A stretch of DNA of 64,000 nt, taken from Rubrivivax sp. (GTDB lineage: Bacteria > Pseudomonadota > Gammaproteobacteria > Burkholderiales > Burkholderiaceae_C). The stretch spans positions 46,339-110,338 of the forward strand of contig SEFA01000007.1 in NCBI GenBank assembly GCA_004210455.1. The letters are read 5' to 3'. The notes beneath the pieces were generated by a model, which was given only the letters and a program-made list of their open reading frames with translations, made no database searches and was not told the origin of the DNA. The first letter of the stretch is position 1, and the number at the start of each line of letters is the position of its first letter. The position numbers were made by a program, and so were the translations under genes. Shown here piece after piece: positions 39,213 through 48,883 of this stretch.

Positions 39213-40675
39213 GCGCTCGCCGGCTCGGCTCGATCTCCGCGCGGCTGGTGCTGATGCTGGCGCTGGTGGCGGTGGTGGTGTTCTCCGCCGCCGGCCTGCT
39301 GCTGCACCAGGCGCTGGAGCAGGTGCTGATCGCCGACGAGCGCGCCGACCTGCTCGGCAAGACGGAGGTGGTGAAGCACTTCATCGGCGAGGCGCGCTCG
39401 ATGGACGACCTGCCGATGCTGCGCCGTCATCTGGCGGCGACCAGCGTCGGCGGGCGCTTCCGCTGGAACGTGTGGCTGGTCGGACGAGACGGCGCGCTGC
39501 TGTACGGCGCGGAGCCGATGCCGCCGTCGGTGCAACGCGACGGCGACAAGGTCTGGCTGCGCCGCAAGGACGGCGTGGCGCTGCGCGGCGCACATTTCCT
39601 GCTGCCGGACCACGCGGTCTTTCCTGACGCGCAGGTCCTGATCGGGATGGATCCCCGGCCGCGCCAGCAGATGCTGGCGACCTACGACGACGCGGGGCTG
39701 ATGGTCGGTATCGCCGGCGTGCTGTGCACCATTGCGCTGGCCTGGCTGGCGACGCGCCGCGGGCTGAGCGCGTTGTCGGCGTTGTCGCGCGAGGCCGAGG
39801 CGATCCAGCCCGGCGCGTTGTCGCGCCGGCTCACCCTGCCGGAGGACAGCGCCGAGCTGATGCCGCTGGCGCAGCGCTTCAACGACGTGCTGTCGCGGAT
39901 GGAGGAAGCCTGGCACCAGCTCGAAGGATTCAATGCCAACGTGGCGCATGAGCTGCGCACGCCGCTGGCGATCATGATCAGCGGCGCGGAGGTGGTGCTG
40001 TCGCGGGATCGGCCGGAAGCCGAGATGCGCGATGTGCTGGAATCCCACCTGGAGGAGCTGCGCGGCATGGCGTCGATGATCAACGACATGCTGTTCCTCG
40101 CGCGCGCGGACCAGGGCGACGCGGCGGCCGATCTGCTCGAGCGCTCGCTGCGCGACGAGGCGCTGGGCGTGGGCGAGTTCCTCGAGATCCTGCTTGAGGA
40201 AAGGCATCAGCGCATGAGCGTCGAAGGCGACCATCGGTTGCCGGTCAACCGCGCGCTGTTGCGCCGCGCGCTGGTGAATCTGCTGACCAACGCGTCGCGG
40301 CATGCGCCGGAGGGGGCGACGCTGACGGTGCGGATCGAGGCGGATCCGCGGGGGAAGGGGCTGCGCGCCGGCGGCAGCGAAGGCGCCACCGGCGGCAGCG
40401 AAGGCGCCACCGGCGGCGCGAAGGTGACCGTGGTCAACCCCGGGGATCCGATCCCCGAGGAAATCCGGCGCCGCATGTTCGACCGCTTCTGGCGCGGCGA
40501 GTCTTCGCGCTCGAAGGCCGGGGACCGGTTCGGTCTCGGCCTGGCGATCGTGCGCGCCGTGGCCCGCATGCATGGGGGCGCGACCTTCGCCGAATCGCGT
40601 GATGGCGTGACCGAAATCGGTTTCACGCTCGGCTCGCCCAACCGTGCGGTTGTGACGGATAACACCGTGCGTTAG
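39209..40675 (+). CDS. Sensor histidine kinase, heavy-metal (CusS) type
   Basis: Encodes 488 residues: a membrane helix at ~15-35, a periplasmic sensor region, a second helix at ~163-185, HAMP, the H-box [13 protein letters not shown] with the phospho-His, and an ATPase domain with N box [13 protein letters not shown] and GLGLAIV. A 14-residue Gly-rich duplicated insert (GGSEGAT twice) lies in the ATPase domain between the N box and the G1 region. Coupled to the response regulator by ATGA. Confidence 0.92.
   Translation: MSARRLGSISARLVLMLALVAVVVFSAAGLLLHQALEQVLIADERADLLGKTEVVKHFIGEARSMDDLPMLRRHLAATSVGGRFRWNVWLVGRDGALLYGAEPMPPSVQRDGDKVWLRRKDGVALRGAHFLLPDHAVFPDAQVLIGMDPRPRQQMLATYDDAGLMVGIAGVLCTIALAWLATRRGLSALSALSREAEAIQPGALSRRLTLPEDSAELMPLAQRFNDVLSRMEEAWHQLEGFNANVAHELRTPLAIMISGAEVVLSRDRPEAEMRDVLESHLEELRGMASMINDMLFLARADQGDAAADLLERSLRDEALGVGEFLEILLEERHQRMSVEGDHRLPVNRALLRRALVNLLTNASRHAPEGATLTVRIEADPRGKGLRAGGSEGATGGSEGATGGAKVTVVNPGDPIPEEIRRRMFDRFWRGESSRSKAGDRFGLGLAIVRAVARMHGGATFAESRDGVTEIGFTLGSPNRAVVTDNTVR
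40370..40411 (+). repeat. 21-bp tandem duplication in the sensor kinase gene
   Basis: Two exact copies of a 21-base unit (40370-40390 and 40391-40411) encoding GGSEGAT each. It sits in a loop of the ATPase domain and keeps the frame. Probably a slippage product. Confidence 0.9.
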
Positions 40676-40781
40676 CGCCGACCCGGATTCACCCGAAGGG
40701 GGAACTGGCCGATAAACCCGGATGGCCCGTTCGGGCTATCCCGTCCGCCGTGCGCGGCCGCCAGCCTTCCACACGCCCCCC

Positions 40782-42299
40782 ATGAAACTCCGAACCCGAA
40801 TCCTCTTCCTGTGTCTCGCCGCGCTGATCGGCATGGTCGTCCTGGCCGCGGTGTCGCTGACGACGTTGCGTCAGACGATGATGAAGGAGCGCACCGCGCA
40901 GTTGTCGACGCTGGTGGTGCTGGCGCAGTCCGCGCTGGAGAAGCTGCATGAGCAGGAGACCGCCGGCAAGATCACCCGCGAGGAAGCGCAGAAGCAGGGC
41001 AAGCTGATCATCGGCAGCTTCCGCAAGGACGAGCTCTACTTCTTCGTCCGCGGCTACAGCGACGACGTCAACCTCGTGCATCCGAACCCGAAGCGGGTCG
41101 GCATCGTCGACGCCAAGGGCGGCAAGGAAGCCGGCGTGCGTTATCGCACCGCGCTCGAAGGCAAGCAGATCGGCACCGTGATCGCGCTCGGCACGCGGCC
41201 CAACACCAAGGACGAGGTCGAGAAGCTCTACGCCGTCGTGCACTTCAAGCCCTGGGACTGGATCATCGGTTTCGGCGACTACATCGACGACATCGACAAG
41301 GCCTTCTGGCGCAGCGCCGTCGTCCTGCTGTCGATCGGCCTGGCGCTGATGGCGGTGGTGGGCGTGCTGGGCTGGCGCCTGGCGGGCAGCATCTACCGTC
41401 AGCTCGGCGGCGAGCCGGCGTATGCGGCGGACATCGTCCACCGCATCGGCGCGGGCGACCTGAACGTGGCGGTCGACCTGCGCGACGCGCATGCCGACAG
41501 CCTGCTGTCCGCGATGGACCGCATGCAGCGCAGCCTGTCGACGACGGTGGGCCAGATCCGCGGCTCGACCGACACGATCGCGACGGCCGCCGGCGAGATC
41601 GCCGCCGGCAACCGCGACCTCTCGTCGCGCACCGAATCGCAGGCGAGCGCGCTGGAAGAGACGGCGGCCTCGATGGAAGAGCTGACCGCCACGGTCAAGC
41701 AGAGCGCCGACAACGCGCGTCAGGCCAACCAGCTGGCGATGTCCGCGTCGGAGATCGCGGTGCAGGGCGGCAAGGTCGTCGACGAGGTGGTGGCGACGAT
41801 GGCGTCGATCAGCAGCTCGTCCAACAAGATCGTCGACATCATCGGCACGATCGACGGGATCGCGTTCCAGACCAACATCCTGGCGTTGAACGCGGCCGTC
41901 GAAGCGGCGCGCGCCGGCGAGCAGGGCCGCGGCTTCGCGGTGGTGGCGGCGGAAGTGCGCACGCTGGCGCAGCGCAGCGCGACGGCGGCCAAGGAGATCA
42001 AGGCGCTGATCGGAGACTCGGTGCAGAAGGTCGAGGCGGGCGGCGCGCTGGTGGGGCAGGCGGGCGCGACGATGTCGCAGATCGTCGGCAGCGTGAAGCG
42101 GGTCACCGACATCGTCGGCGAGATCTCCAGCGCCAGCCAGGAACAGACCGCCGGCATCGAGCAGATCAACCAGGCCATCGCGCAGATGGACCAGGCGACG
42201 CAGCAGAATGCCGCGCTGGTGGAACAGGCGTCCGCCGCGGCGGAATCGCTGGAGCAGCAGTCTCAGGTGCTGGTGACGGCCGTCCGCGTCTTCTCGTAA
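40782..42299 (+). CDS. Methyl-accepting chemotaxis protein with sCache_2 sensor
   Basis: 505 residues from ATG 40782. First membrane helix ~8-28, a periplasmic single Cache domain ~35-180 ([49 protein letters not shown], given by key parts), second helix ~185-205, HAMP, and the conserved signalling hairpin tip. Cache domains bind small ligands such as organic acids. It has no CheR-binding pentapeptide at its C-terminus. It is followed by a strong hairpin. Confidence 0.92.
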   Translation: MKLRTRILFLCLAALIGMVVLAAVSLTTLRQTMMKERTAQLSTLVVLAQSALEKLHEQETAGKITREEAQKQGKLIIGSFRKDELYFFVRGYSDDVNLVHPNPKRVGIVDAKGGKEAGVRYRTALEGKQIGTVIALGTRPNTKDEVEKLYAVVHFKPWDWIIGFGDYIDDIDKAFWRSAVVLLSIGLALMAVVGVLGWRLAGSIYRQLGGEPAYAADIVHRIGAGDLNVAVDLRDAHADSLLSAMDRMQRSLSTTVGQIRGSTDTIATAAGEIAAGNRDLSSRTESQASALEETAASMEELTATVKQSADNARQANQLAMSASEIAVQGGKVVDEVVATMASISSSSNKIVDIIGTIDGIAFQTNILALNAAVEAARAGEQGRGFAVVAAEVRTLAQRSATAAKEIKALIGDSVQKVEAGGALVGQAGATMSQIVGSVKRVTDIVGEISSASQEQTAGIEQINQAIAQMDQATQQNAALVEQASAAAESLEQQSQVLVTAVRVFS

Positions 42300-42317
42300 T
42301 CGTTCCTCAATGACACG

Positions 42318-42347
42318 GGGCCCGGGGTCGAAAGATCCCGGGCCCTT
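42318..42347 (+). terminator. Rho-independent-type hairpin after the sCache chemoreceptor
   Basis: Stem GGGCCCGGG (42318-42326) / CCCGGGCCC (42337-42345) extended by GTC/GAT pairing around a GAAA loop. Only TT follows, so the T run is weak. It lies between convergent genes (the chemoreceptor and the Old Yellow Enzyme) and may serve both. Confidence 0.6.
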
Positions 42348-42356
42348 GTCGCGTCC

Positions 42357-43463
42357 TCACGCAGCGGCCCGCTCGCTGAACTGCGTGTAACCCTCCGCGC
42401 CGCCGCCGAAGTACGCCGACTGCGGCGCTTCGAACAGGGGCAGATTGCCCTTCAGCCGATCGACCAGATCCGGGTTCCCGATGAAAGGCTTCCCGAAGGC
42501 GACCATGTCCGCGTGGCCGGACGACGTGGCATTCAACGCGCGCTGACGGTCATATCCGTTGTTGGCGATGTACGCGCCGCCGAAGGCGTAGCGCAGCGCC
42601 TCGACGTCGAAGGCATCGGCGCCGCAGCCGGCATGCAGCTGGCCTTCCACCACATGCAGATATGCCAGGCCGCGCTCGCCGAGCTGGCGGGCCAGGTAGC
42701 CGTGCGTCTCCGCCGGCGTGCTGTCGATCGGCGTGTCGCCGATCGCGGTCGACAGCGGCGACAGGCGCAGGCCGACGCGGTCCGCGCCCCAGACCTCGGC
42801 CACGGCGTCGACCACCTCCAGCACGAAGCGGGCGCGGTTCTCGATCGATCCGCCGTACTGGTCGGTCCGGCGGTTGGTGCTGTCGCGCAGGAACTGCTCC
42901 AGCAGGTAGCCGTTGGCGGCGTGGATCTCGACGCCGTCGAAGCCGGCGACCTTTGCGTTGACCGCGGCGCGGCGGTAGTCCTCGACCAGACCGGGAAGCT
43001 CCGACAGTTCCAGCGCACGGGGCGCCGACGGCGGCTCGAAGCCGGCCTCGGTGAAGACCACCGTGCCCGCCTGGAGGGCCGACGGCGCGACCGGCGCGGC
43101 ACCGTCCTTCTGCAGGCTCACGTGGGACATGCGGCCCACGTGCCACAGCTGCAGCACGATCCTGCCGCCTTCGGCATGGACCGCGTCGGTGACGCGCTTC
43201 CAGGCGTCGACCTGCTCGGGCGTGTAGATGCCCGGCGTCCAGGCATATCCGCGGCCTTGTCGGGAGATGTTGGTCGCTTCGGCCACGATCAGCCCGGCGG
43301 AGGCGCGCTGCCGGTAGTACTCGACGGCCAGCGGCGACGGCACGCCGTCCGAGCTCACGCGGGAACGGGTCAGCGGCGCCATCGCGACGCGGTTGCGGAC
43401 CTCGATCGCGCCGATGCGGCCGGGGGTGAAGAGTTTCTGATCAGCGGTGGGAGTGGCGGACAT
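42357..43463 (-). CDS. Old Yellow Enzyme family alkene reductase (NemA-like)
   Basis: Starts at ATG 43463 with AAGGAAA ahead; 368 residues, normal length. FMN-dependent enzyme that reduces activated C=C bonds or nitro groups with NADPH. Motifs: NRVAMAPLTRSR at the N-terminus, LQLWHVGRMSH (Trp-His-x-Gly region), HAANGYLLEQFLRDSTNRRTDQYGG (key part GYLLEQFL) and the C-terminal FGKPFIGNPDL. Probably under control of the divergent LysR protein. Confidence 0.93.
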   Translation of the reverse strand: MSATPTADQKLFTPGRIGAIEVRNRVAMAPLTRSRVSSDGVPSPLAVEYYRQRASAGLIVAEATNISRQGRGYAWTPGIYTPEQVDAWKRVTDAVHAEGGRIVLQLWHVGRMSHVSLQKDGAAPVAPSALQAGTVVFTEAGFEPPSAPRALELSELPGLVEDYRRAAVNAKVAGFDGVEIHAANGYLLEQFLRDSTNRRTDQYGGSIENRARFVLEVVDAVAEVWGADRVGLRLSPLSTAIGDTPIDSTPAETHGYLARQLGERGLAYLHVVEGQLHAGCGADAFDVEALRYAFGGAYIANNGYDRQRALNATSSGHADMVAFGKPFIGNPDLVDRLKGNLPLFEAPQSAYFGGGAEGYTQFSERAAA

Positions 43464-43580
43464 GACGGTTTCCTTCCGGGGGTGTCGAGTCGGAGATGGG
43501 AGCCGTCCGCTTCGGTGGAATCGCGTCGGCGGCTCGATGACAGGACGAAGTCTGGTCATTGACGCCACATTCATCCAATT

Positions 43581-43600
43581 TATCCGTTGAACAACAGATA
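43581..43600. promoter_or_regulatory. 20-bp palindrome, probable LysR box
   Basis: TATCCGTTGAACAACAGATA: arms TATCnGTTG and CAACnGATA match exactly on 18 of 20 positions. It lies in the 158-base region between the Old Yellow Enzyme and LysR genes, 22 bases ahead of the LysR start. This is the usual place and form (T-N11-A-type dyad) for LysR autoregulatory sites. Confidence 0.7.
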
Positions 43601-43621
43601 TGCGTCGGGCAACATGGCTGG

Positions 43622-44554
43622 ATGCGATACGACCTGAACCTGCTGCCGGTCTTCCTGGCGGTGATGGAGGAGCGCAGCGTGACCCGCGCGGCGCAGCGGC
43701 TGGGCATCACGCAGCCGGCGCTGTCCAACGCGCTGACGCGGCTGCGGGCGATGCTGATGGATCCGCTCTTCATCCGCGAGCGCTACGGCATGCAGCCGAC
43801 GCAGAAGGCGGAGGAACTCGCGCCGGTCATCGCCGCCGCGCTGGCGAGCCTGGACACGGCGATCCTCGGCCAGCGCGATTTCGATCCGGCGAAGTCGGCG
43901 CAGCTGGTGACGCTGGCGCCGAACAGCTACGTCGAGCTGGTGCTGGTGCCGGCGATCGTCGCGCGGCTGCGGGAGCAGGCGCCGAACATGGCGGTGCGGC
44001 TGACGCCGTTCGGCACCGACCTGGCGGAGACGGGCGTGATCTCAGGATCGACGGCGATGGTGCTCGGCCGTGTGGTCGATCCGCCGGACAACCTCGTCGT
44101 GCAGCACGTGATGGACGACGGTCTTGCCTGCATCGTGCGGCGCGGGCATCCGACGGTGGACCGCAAGATGACGCGCAAGCAGTACGAGCAGCTCAAGCAC
44201 GTGAACGTGCTGCCGCCGGGGCGGCTGCGCGTGGGGCTGTTCCAGGCGCTGGAGAAGCAGGGACTGAAGCGCGAGGTGGCGGTGTCGGTGACGCACTTCC
44301 TGGCGGTCCCGGAAGTGGTCGCGGTGACCGACTACTGCGCGACGCTGCCGGCGCAGATCTGCCGCAAGCTGGCGTCGGACAAGCGCTTGAAGGTGCTGCC
44401 GGCGCCCGTGGACCTGGGGACCTTCCCGGTGGAGATCGCGTGGCACGTCAGGTACCGGGACGATCCGGCGCATCGGTGGTTGAGGGCCCTGGTGTCGGAT
44501 GTCGCCGGGGAGGTGGCGGCGCAGGGCGAGATTCCTTCGTCGAGGAAGACGTGA
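43622..44554 (+). CDS. LysR-family transcriptional regulator
   Basis: 310 residues from ATG 43622; the upstream extension has no ribosome site. HTH at ~5-65 (LLPVFLAVMEERSVTRAAQRLGITQPALSNALTRLR, key part AAQRLGITQPALSNAL). Effector domain from ~90 to 300. It is divergent from the Old Yellow Enzyme gene with the palindrome between them, so that gene is its likely target. Inducer unknown (possibly an electrophile or quinone). Confidence 0.93.
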   Translation: MRYDLNLLPVFLAVMEERSVTRAAQRLGITQPALSNALTRLRAMLMDPLFIRERYGMQPTQKAEELAPVIAAALASLDTAILGQRDFDPAKSAQLVTLAPNSYVELVLVPAIVARLREQAPNMAVRLTPFGTDLAETGVISGSTAMVLGRVVDPPDNLVVQHVMDDGLACIVRRGHPTVDRKMTRKQYEQLKHVNVLPPGRLRVGLFQALEKQGLKREVAVSVTHFLAVPEVVAVTDYCATLPAQICRKLASDKRLKVLPAPVDLGTFPVEIAWHVRYRDDPAHRWLRALVSDVAGEVAAQGEIPSSRKT

Positions 44555-44574
44555 GGCGCGGCTAGGATGCCGCC

Positions 44575-45234
44575 ATGCCCGCACTCGATCCGACTCCCAC
44601 CGCTTTCATGCTCGACCTCGACGGCACGCTCGTCGACACCTTGGGCGATTTCGTCGCGGTGCTGAACCGCGTGATGGCCGACATGGCCTGGCCTCCCGTC
44701 CAACGGGACTTCGTCGAGCACACGATCGGGCAGGGCAGCGAGCACCTGATCCGCAGCGTGCTCGCCGAAGTCGGCGCGCCGCAAGAGCACTACGAGCAGG
44801 CCTGGGCGCTCTACCAGCGCCATTACGAGGTGCTCAACGGCGACCACGCCGATGTGTTCCCGGGGGTGATCGAAGGCTTGGACGCGCTGAAAGCGCTTGG
44901 CCTGCCGATGGCTTGCCTCACCAACAAGCCGGCCGAGTTCGCGCGGGAACTGCTCAAGCGCAAGGGCTTGGACCGCTACTTCGACCGCGTCTTCGGCGGC
45001 GACGACTTCGAGCGCAAGAAGCCCGATCCGATGCCGCTGCTCAAGACCTGCGAGGCGCTCGGCTCAGCGCCGGCGACGACCTGGATGATCGGCGACTCCA
45101 GCAACGACGCGCGCGCCGCGCATGCCGCCGGCTGCCCGATCGCGCTCGTCAGCTACGGCTACAACCATGGTCAGTCGATCCGCGAGGTGCCCGCGGAGCG
45201 CTACATCGATCGGCTCGACGAACTGATCGACTAG
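44575..45234 (+). CDS. gph: Phosphoglycolate phosphatase
   Basis: Encodes 219 residues of the HAD superfamily. Motif I FMLDLDGTLVDT (nucleophile and acid Asp), motif II LTNKP, motif III Lys in RKKPDPMPL and motif IV MIGDSSNDARAA. Removes phosphate from 2-phosphoglycolate arising from DNA repair or Rubisco side reactions. Some residues of the cap differ from E. coli Gph, so another small phospho-sugar is possible. Confidence 0.85.
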   Translation: MPALDPTPTAFMLDLDGTLVDTLGDFVAVLNRVMADMAWPPVQRDFVEHTIGQGSEHLIRSVLAEVGAPQEHYEQAWALYQRHYEVLNGDHADVFPGVIEGLDALKALGLPMACLTNKPAEFARELLKRKGLDRYFDRVFGGDDFERKKPDPMPLLKTCEALGSAPATTWMIGDSSNDARAAHAAGCPIALVSYGYNHGQSIREVPAERYIDRLDELID

Positions 45235-45297
45235 AACGCAGTCGGACGGCCCGACGAACAGGCGCGATGAGTCCACGGCCGTCCGTCGGGCTTGCGA

Positions 45298-45915
45298 TCA
45301 ACGCAGCGTGAGCACGTCCGTCAACGGACGGCGCGGCTTCTGCGGCCAGTTGCCCGGCGCCGGGTGGCCGACGGCCAGCAGCAGCACTGGAATCTCATCC
45401 GCAGCGAGATCGAAGGCACCGGCCACCGCCTCCGCATCGAAGCCGATCATCGGCGCCGATCCCAGCCCCAGCGCATGCGCCGCCTGGATCAAGGTGCCCG
45501 CGCCGAAGGTCGCGGAACGCACCGCCTCATCACGCTGGCGCTGCGGCTGATCGGCATACAGGCTTCGTGCCGCGCCTTCCCATCCGGCCACCATTGCGGC
45601 CGGCATGAAGCCTTGCTCGACCGAAGGCGCCAGCCGCGCCGCCATGACGCCCGCATCGGCGAGCTGGCCGCAGACGATGAAGGTCACCGCCGCCTCCGTG
45701 ACCTTGACCTGATCCCAGGCGAGCGCGCGCAGGCGCTCCTTCTCGGGCTGCGTGCGCACGGCGATGAAACGCCAGTTCTGCAGGTTGAATGAGGTCGGCG
45801 CTGTCGTGGCGACGCTCACCAGCGCCTCGATCTGGCTGTCGTCGATCGGACGCGTCGCGTCGAACAGCTGGGTCGTGCGGCGGGTCTGGATGGACTGGAT
45901 GAGGGGATGGGTCAT
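45298..45915 (-). CDS. Nitroreductase family protein
   Basis: Starts at ATG 45915 with AGGAG; 205 residues. FMN-binding fold: QSIQTRRTTQLFDATRPI, the TAPTSFNLQNWRFIAVR segment, GTLIQAAHALGLGSAPMIGF and VLLLAVGHP. Reduces nitro compounds or quinones with NAD(P)H. It follows the SDR gene by about 50 bases on the same strand and may form a unit with it. Confidence 0.9.
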   Translation of the reverse strand: MTHPLIQSIQTRRTTQLFDATRPIDDSQIEALVSVATTAPTSFNLQNWRFIAVRTQPEKERLRALAWDQVKVTEAAVTFIVCGQLADAGVMAARLAPSVEQGFMPAAMVAGWEGAARSLYADQPQRQRDEAVRSATFGAGTLIQAAHALGLGSAPMIGFDAEAVAGAFDLAADEIPVLLLAVGHPAPGNWPQKPRRPLTDVLTLR

Positions 45916-45965
45916 GGGAACTCCTGGGTTCTCTGGTTTGGTCGTTCGTTGCTGCGGAAGGTCGA

Positions 45966-46754
45966 TCAGACGAGCGTGTCCACCACGCCGCCGTCGACAC
46001 GCAACGCTGCGCCGGTCGTGGCCGAGGCCTGCGGCGAACAGACGTAGACCACGAGGTTGGCGACCTCGTCCGGGGTCGCCGCGCGACACAGGATCGACGA
46101 ACCCCGGTGCGCCTGGACGAAGGCATCCGCCAGCCGCCGCGCGGACGCCTCGTCCATGCCGGGGGCGACCATCTGATGGACGCCTTCCGACAGCGTGGGA
46201 CCCGGCAGCACGGCGTTCACGGTGATGCCCGTGCCGGCCAGGCTCTTGGCGAGGCCGCGCGAGACCGCGAGGTTGGCGGTCTTGGTCATGCCGTAATGGA
46301 TCATGTCGGCGGGAATGTTCAGCGCCGACTCGGACGAGATGAAGACGATCCGTCCCCAGTCCTTGTCCTGCATGCCGGGCAGATAGAGACGGCTCGCCCG
46401 CACGCCCGACATCACGTTGGTCTGGAAGAAGCGGTCCCAGTCCTCGTCCGGGATCTTGGCGAAGGGTTGCGGGCCGAAGATGCCGAGGTTGTTGACGAGG
46501 ATGTCCACCTGCGGCTGCGCCGCCTTCAGCGTCTGGAATCCCGCCGCGCTGCCGAGGTCGGCGGCGACGCCGCGGGCTGTCGCGCCGGGCACTGCCTCCA
46601 GCAGCCGGGCGACGGCCTGGTCGACGTCCGCCTGCTGGCGTCCGTTGAGGACCACCGTGGCGCCAGCGCGCGCCAGACCGACGGCGATCGCGTGGCCGAT
46701 GCCGCGCGTGGAGCCGGTGACGAGCGCGGTCTTTCCGGTCAGATCGATGTGCAT
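45966..46754 (-). CDS. Short-chain dehydrogenase/reductase
   Basis: 262 residues from ATG 46754 (a GAAAGAGAT site stands ahead). Rossmann motif TGSTRGIG, NNLGIFG, Ser in ISSESAL and Tyr/Lys in HYGMTK, all of the classical SDR catalytic set. Ends with a typical LRVDGGVVDTLV. Substrate unknown. Preceded on the same strand by the interrupted LysR gene, and followed by the nitroreductase. Confidence 0.92.
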   Translation of the reverse strand: MHIDLTGKTALVTGSTRGIGHAIAVGLARAGATVVLNGRQQADVDQAVARLLEAVPGATARGVAADLGSAAGFQTLKAAQPQVDILVNNLGIFGPQPFAKIPDEDWDRFFQTNVMSGVRASRLYLPGMQDKDWGRIVFISSESALNIPADMIHYGMTKTANLAVSRGLAKSLAGTGITVNAVLPGPTLSEGVHQMVAPGMDEASARRLADAFVQAHRGSSILCRAATPDEVANLVVYVCSPQASATTGAALRVDGGVVDTLV

Positions 46755-46893
46755 GGGGATCTCTTTCACAAGGAGGCCGGCCCGCGGATCCGCGGGACAT
46801 CGGCAGTGAAGAGATCGTAGGAACGCCGGGCCGTGGCGATAAGCCGGCGGAGCGACGAAGGACCTTTCGGGTTTCGACGCAGATGCGCCGCCG

Positions 46894-47793
46894 CTATGCC
46901 TGCGGTCCCGCAGCCGACGTCAACGCGTCGGCGATGAAGTCCACCAGTGCCGCGACCCGGCGGCTGGGCGGATAGGACGGGTAGACCGCGAAGAGGTCGA
47001 TGGGACCGGCGGCGAAGGCGTCCAGCGCCGTCTCGAGCGTGCCGTCCGACAGCTCCTTCAAAACGTCCCAGCGGTTCTTGAGGATCACGCCCTGACCCTC
47101 CACGGCCCATTCACGCAGCACGCCGCCGTCGCTGGCCTCTCGGTCGCCCGTCGCCTTGACCGTCAGCGGTGCCTCGCCGTCCAGGAAGCGCCACGTCGAC
47201 AGCGGCGCGTCGGGGCGGGCAAGCACCAGACAGTTGTGTGACGACAGGTCGGCAGGATGGGTGGGCCGGCCCGCGCGTGCCCAGTAGGCCGGCGACGCGC
47301 AGACCACACGTCCGCCGTTGAGCAGCAGCCGCGCATGAAGGCCGGAGTCGGGCAGCGGGCCTGTGCGTATCGCCACATCGATGCGTCCGGCGATCAGGTC
47401 CAGCGTGCTGTCGTTCAGCAGCAGGCTGAGTCACAAGGCCGGGTGACGGGACTGGAAGTCGTCCAGCAAGGGGCGGAGCTGGCTGCGGCCGAAGTCGTTG
47501 GTGGCCGTCAATCGGATGTCGCCGGACAGCACGCCGTCGTCCTTGAAGGCCGAGATCGCCGCGTCCCAATCCGACACGATCCGCCGCGCGTCCGAGAGCA
47601 GCGTTTCGCCCTCGCGCGTGAAAACCAGTCTGCGCGTCGATCGGGTGATCAGCGTCACGCCGCTTTCGGCCTCAAGCTGGTCGACCGCCTGGGCCACCGT
47701 CGACGTCGCGAGGCCGCGCTGACGGGCCGCGCCGGAGAAGCTGCCTGCCGCCGCCACGTCCAGCAGCAGCCGCAAGGCATCGATCCGGTCCAT
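46894..47793 (-). pseudogene. LysR-family regulator interrupted by one in-frame TGA
   Basis: Two readings in the same frame are joined by a single TGA (47431-47433). The first (residues 1-120) holds the HTH (AARQRGLATSTVAQAVDQLEAES, key part ATSTVAQAVD) and the second gives the rest of the effector domain (DVAIRTGPLPDSG ... LTVKATGDREA). The sequence across the stop reads ...RHPAL-stop-LSLLLNDSTLDLIAGR, where family members usually have Arg or similar; CGA to TGA would suffice. Total 299 codons, full LysR length. It starts 4 bases after the upstream gene's stop. Real nonsense mutation or sequencing error cannot be separated. Confidence 0.85.
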
Positions 47794-47796
47794 CGC

Positions 47797-48492
47797 TCAG
47801 CGGCTGCTGCCCGCCGCGTTGCGGTTGCTCGCGGGCGCCGCCTTGCCGCCGCCCAGCAGCGCGACCTTCAGGTCGCTGTCGGCCGGCGACTTGCCCAGCC
47901 AGATCTTCAGCAGCACGTTGAAGAAGTCCTCGCCCTTGATGGGTTCGCCGGGGATCAACTGCCCGTTGACGAAGACCACCGTGCCCGTCCCGGGGATGTA
48001 GTCCACGCCGAAGCTCTCGCCCGTCTTGAGCTTCTTCTTCTGCACGAAGATCTCCGACATGCGCAGCACGCCGACGATCGAACGCCCGAACTCCTCGCGC
48101 GTCGCGTTCTGCTCCATGCCCTTGGTGAAGAGCTTGCCCAGTTCCTCGCCGTCGATGTCGCGCAGCATCTGGATGTGCATGCGCTTCGGACCGGTGTTGG
48201 CCAGCACCGCTTCGGGCGAGGTGGCCTTCGCGTTCATGTACAGGCCGGCCGTGTAGACCTTGAAGATCGCCTTGTAGCGGATCCCCGCGCCGTTGAGCTG
48301 CAGCTTCTGGCCGGCCACTTCGACGGTGCCGTCGTACTTGACGCCGGCCAGTTCGATCGGCGCGGCGGTCGCCGCCGGGCCGGGAACGACCCCGGACGCG
48401 GACGCCGGCGACGATTGCGCCGACGCTGCGATCGGCATCGACAACGCGGCCGCGAGCAGACCCGCGGTCGTCAGGACATAACGCATGGACAT
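47797..48492 (-). CDS. Chalcone-isomerase-like exported protein
   Basis: Starts at ATG 48492 behind GGAGACACC; 231 residues. A signal peptide (to about residue 25, ending ASAQ) precedes a chalcone-isomerase fold: IELAGVKYDGTVEVAGQKLQLNGAGIRYK (key part LNGAGIRYKAIFKVYTAGLY), MHIQMLRDI, and FVNGQLIPGE. Bacterial members lack proven isomerase activity and probably bind small molecules in the periplasm. It ends with a short Ala/Ser-rich tail. Confidence 0.85.
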   Translation of the reverse strand: MSMRYVLTTAGLLAAALSMPIAASAQSSPASASGVVPGPAATAAPIELAGVKYDGTVEVAGQKLQLNGAGIRYKAIFKVYTAGLYMNAKATSPEAVLANTGPKRMHIQMLRDIDGEELGKLFTKGMEQNATREEFGRSIVGVLRMSEIFVQKKKLKTGESFGVDYIPGTGTVVFVNGQLIPGEPIKGEDFFNVLLKIWLGKSPADSDLKVALLGGGKAAPASNRNAAGSSR

Positions 48493-48621
48493 GGTGTCTC
48501 CATCCCTCCGGAGGATTGGCCGACTCCTCGGTCGACTCTGATGCGAAGTATCCGACAGGCAGGCGAAGCGAGACCTCCGGGAATCCTCCTGCCCATGCCG
48601 CCTGCTACACTGATCCGCACC

Positions 48622-48702
48622 ATGTTTATCACGCGCAAGCACATCAAGGGGTCGAACGACCGGGGAGCCTGGCCCTGGCGATCCTGGTTCGACTTCACCT
48701 GA
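48622..48702 (+). CDS. trpL: trp operon leader peptide
   Basis: A 26-residue open frame with three tryptophans in six positions (WPWRSW, residues 18-23), ending 181 bases ahead of trpE. Such Trp-rich leaders let the ribosome measure Trp-tRNA and decide between pausing (operon on) and terminating (operon off). No clear Shine-Dalgarno stands in front of the ATG. The candidate -10 TACACT at 48606-48611 would put the transcript start almost at the ATG, so it could be leaderless. Confidence 0.75.
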   Translation: MFITRKHIKGSNDRGAWPWRSWFDFT

Positions 48703-48883
48703 AGCCGCCTGCTGCTTGCCGCCCGCCGTCCACCCCTATCCCCCGGACGCGGGACCGTCACACTTCCTCTGCACCCTACCGTACGGGGCAGGTCCAACAG
48801 GCGACCTGAGTTACCGCTTGCGCGCGCGTCGTGATGCCCTGCCTCACTGACGACACGCCGCATCCGACAAGAGGTTTGACGAC
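48703..48883 (+). promoter_or_regulatory. trp leader region between trpL and trpE
   Basis: 181 bases without a protein gene. Complementary pieces are seen: CCGGGG in trpL (48660-48665) against CCCCGG (48741-48746), and GGCAGG (~48786) against CCTGCC (~48838). These could form alternative structures of an attenuator, but I could not find a hairpin followed by a T run, so the terminator itself is unassigned. Confidence 0.4.

Noticed and set aside
48770..48800. trp attenuator terminator at the CCGTACGG palindrome.
   Set aside because: The palindrome is short, its flanks do not pair and no T run follows.
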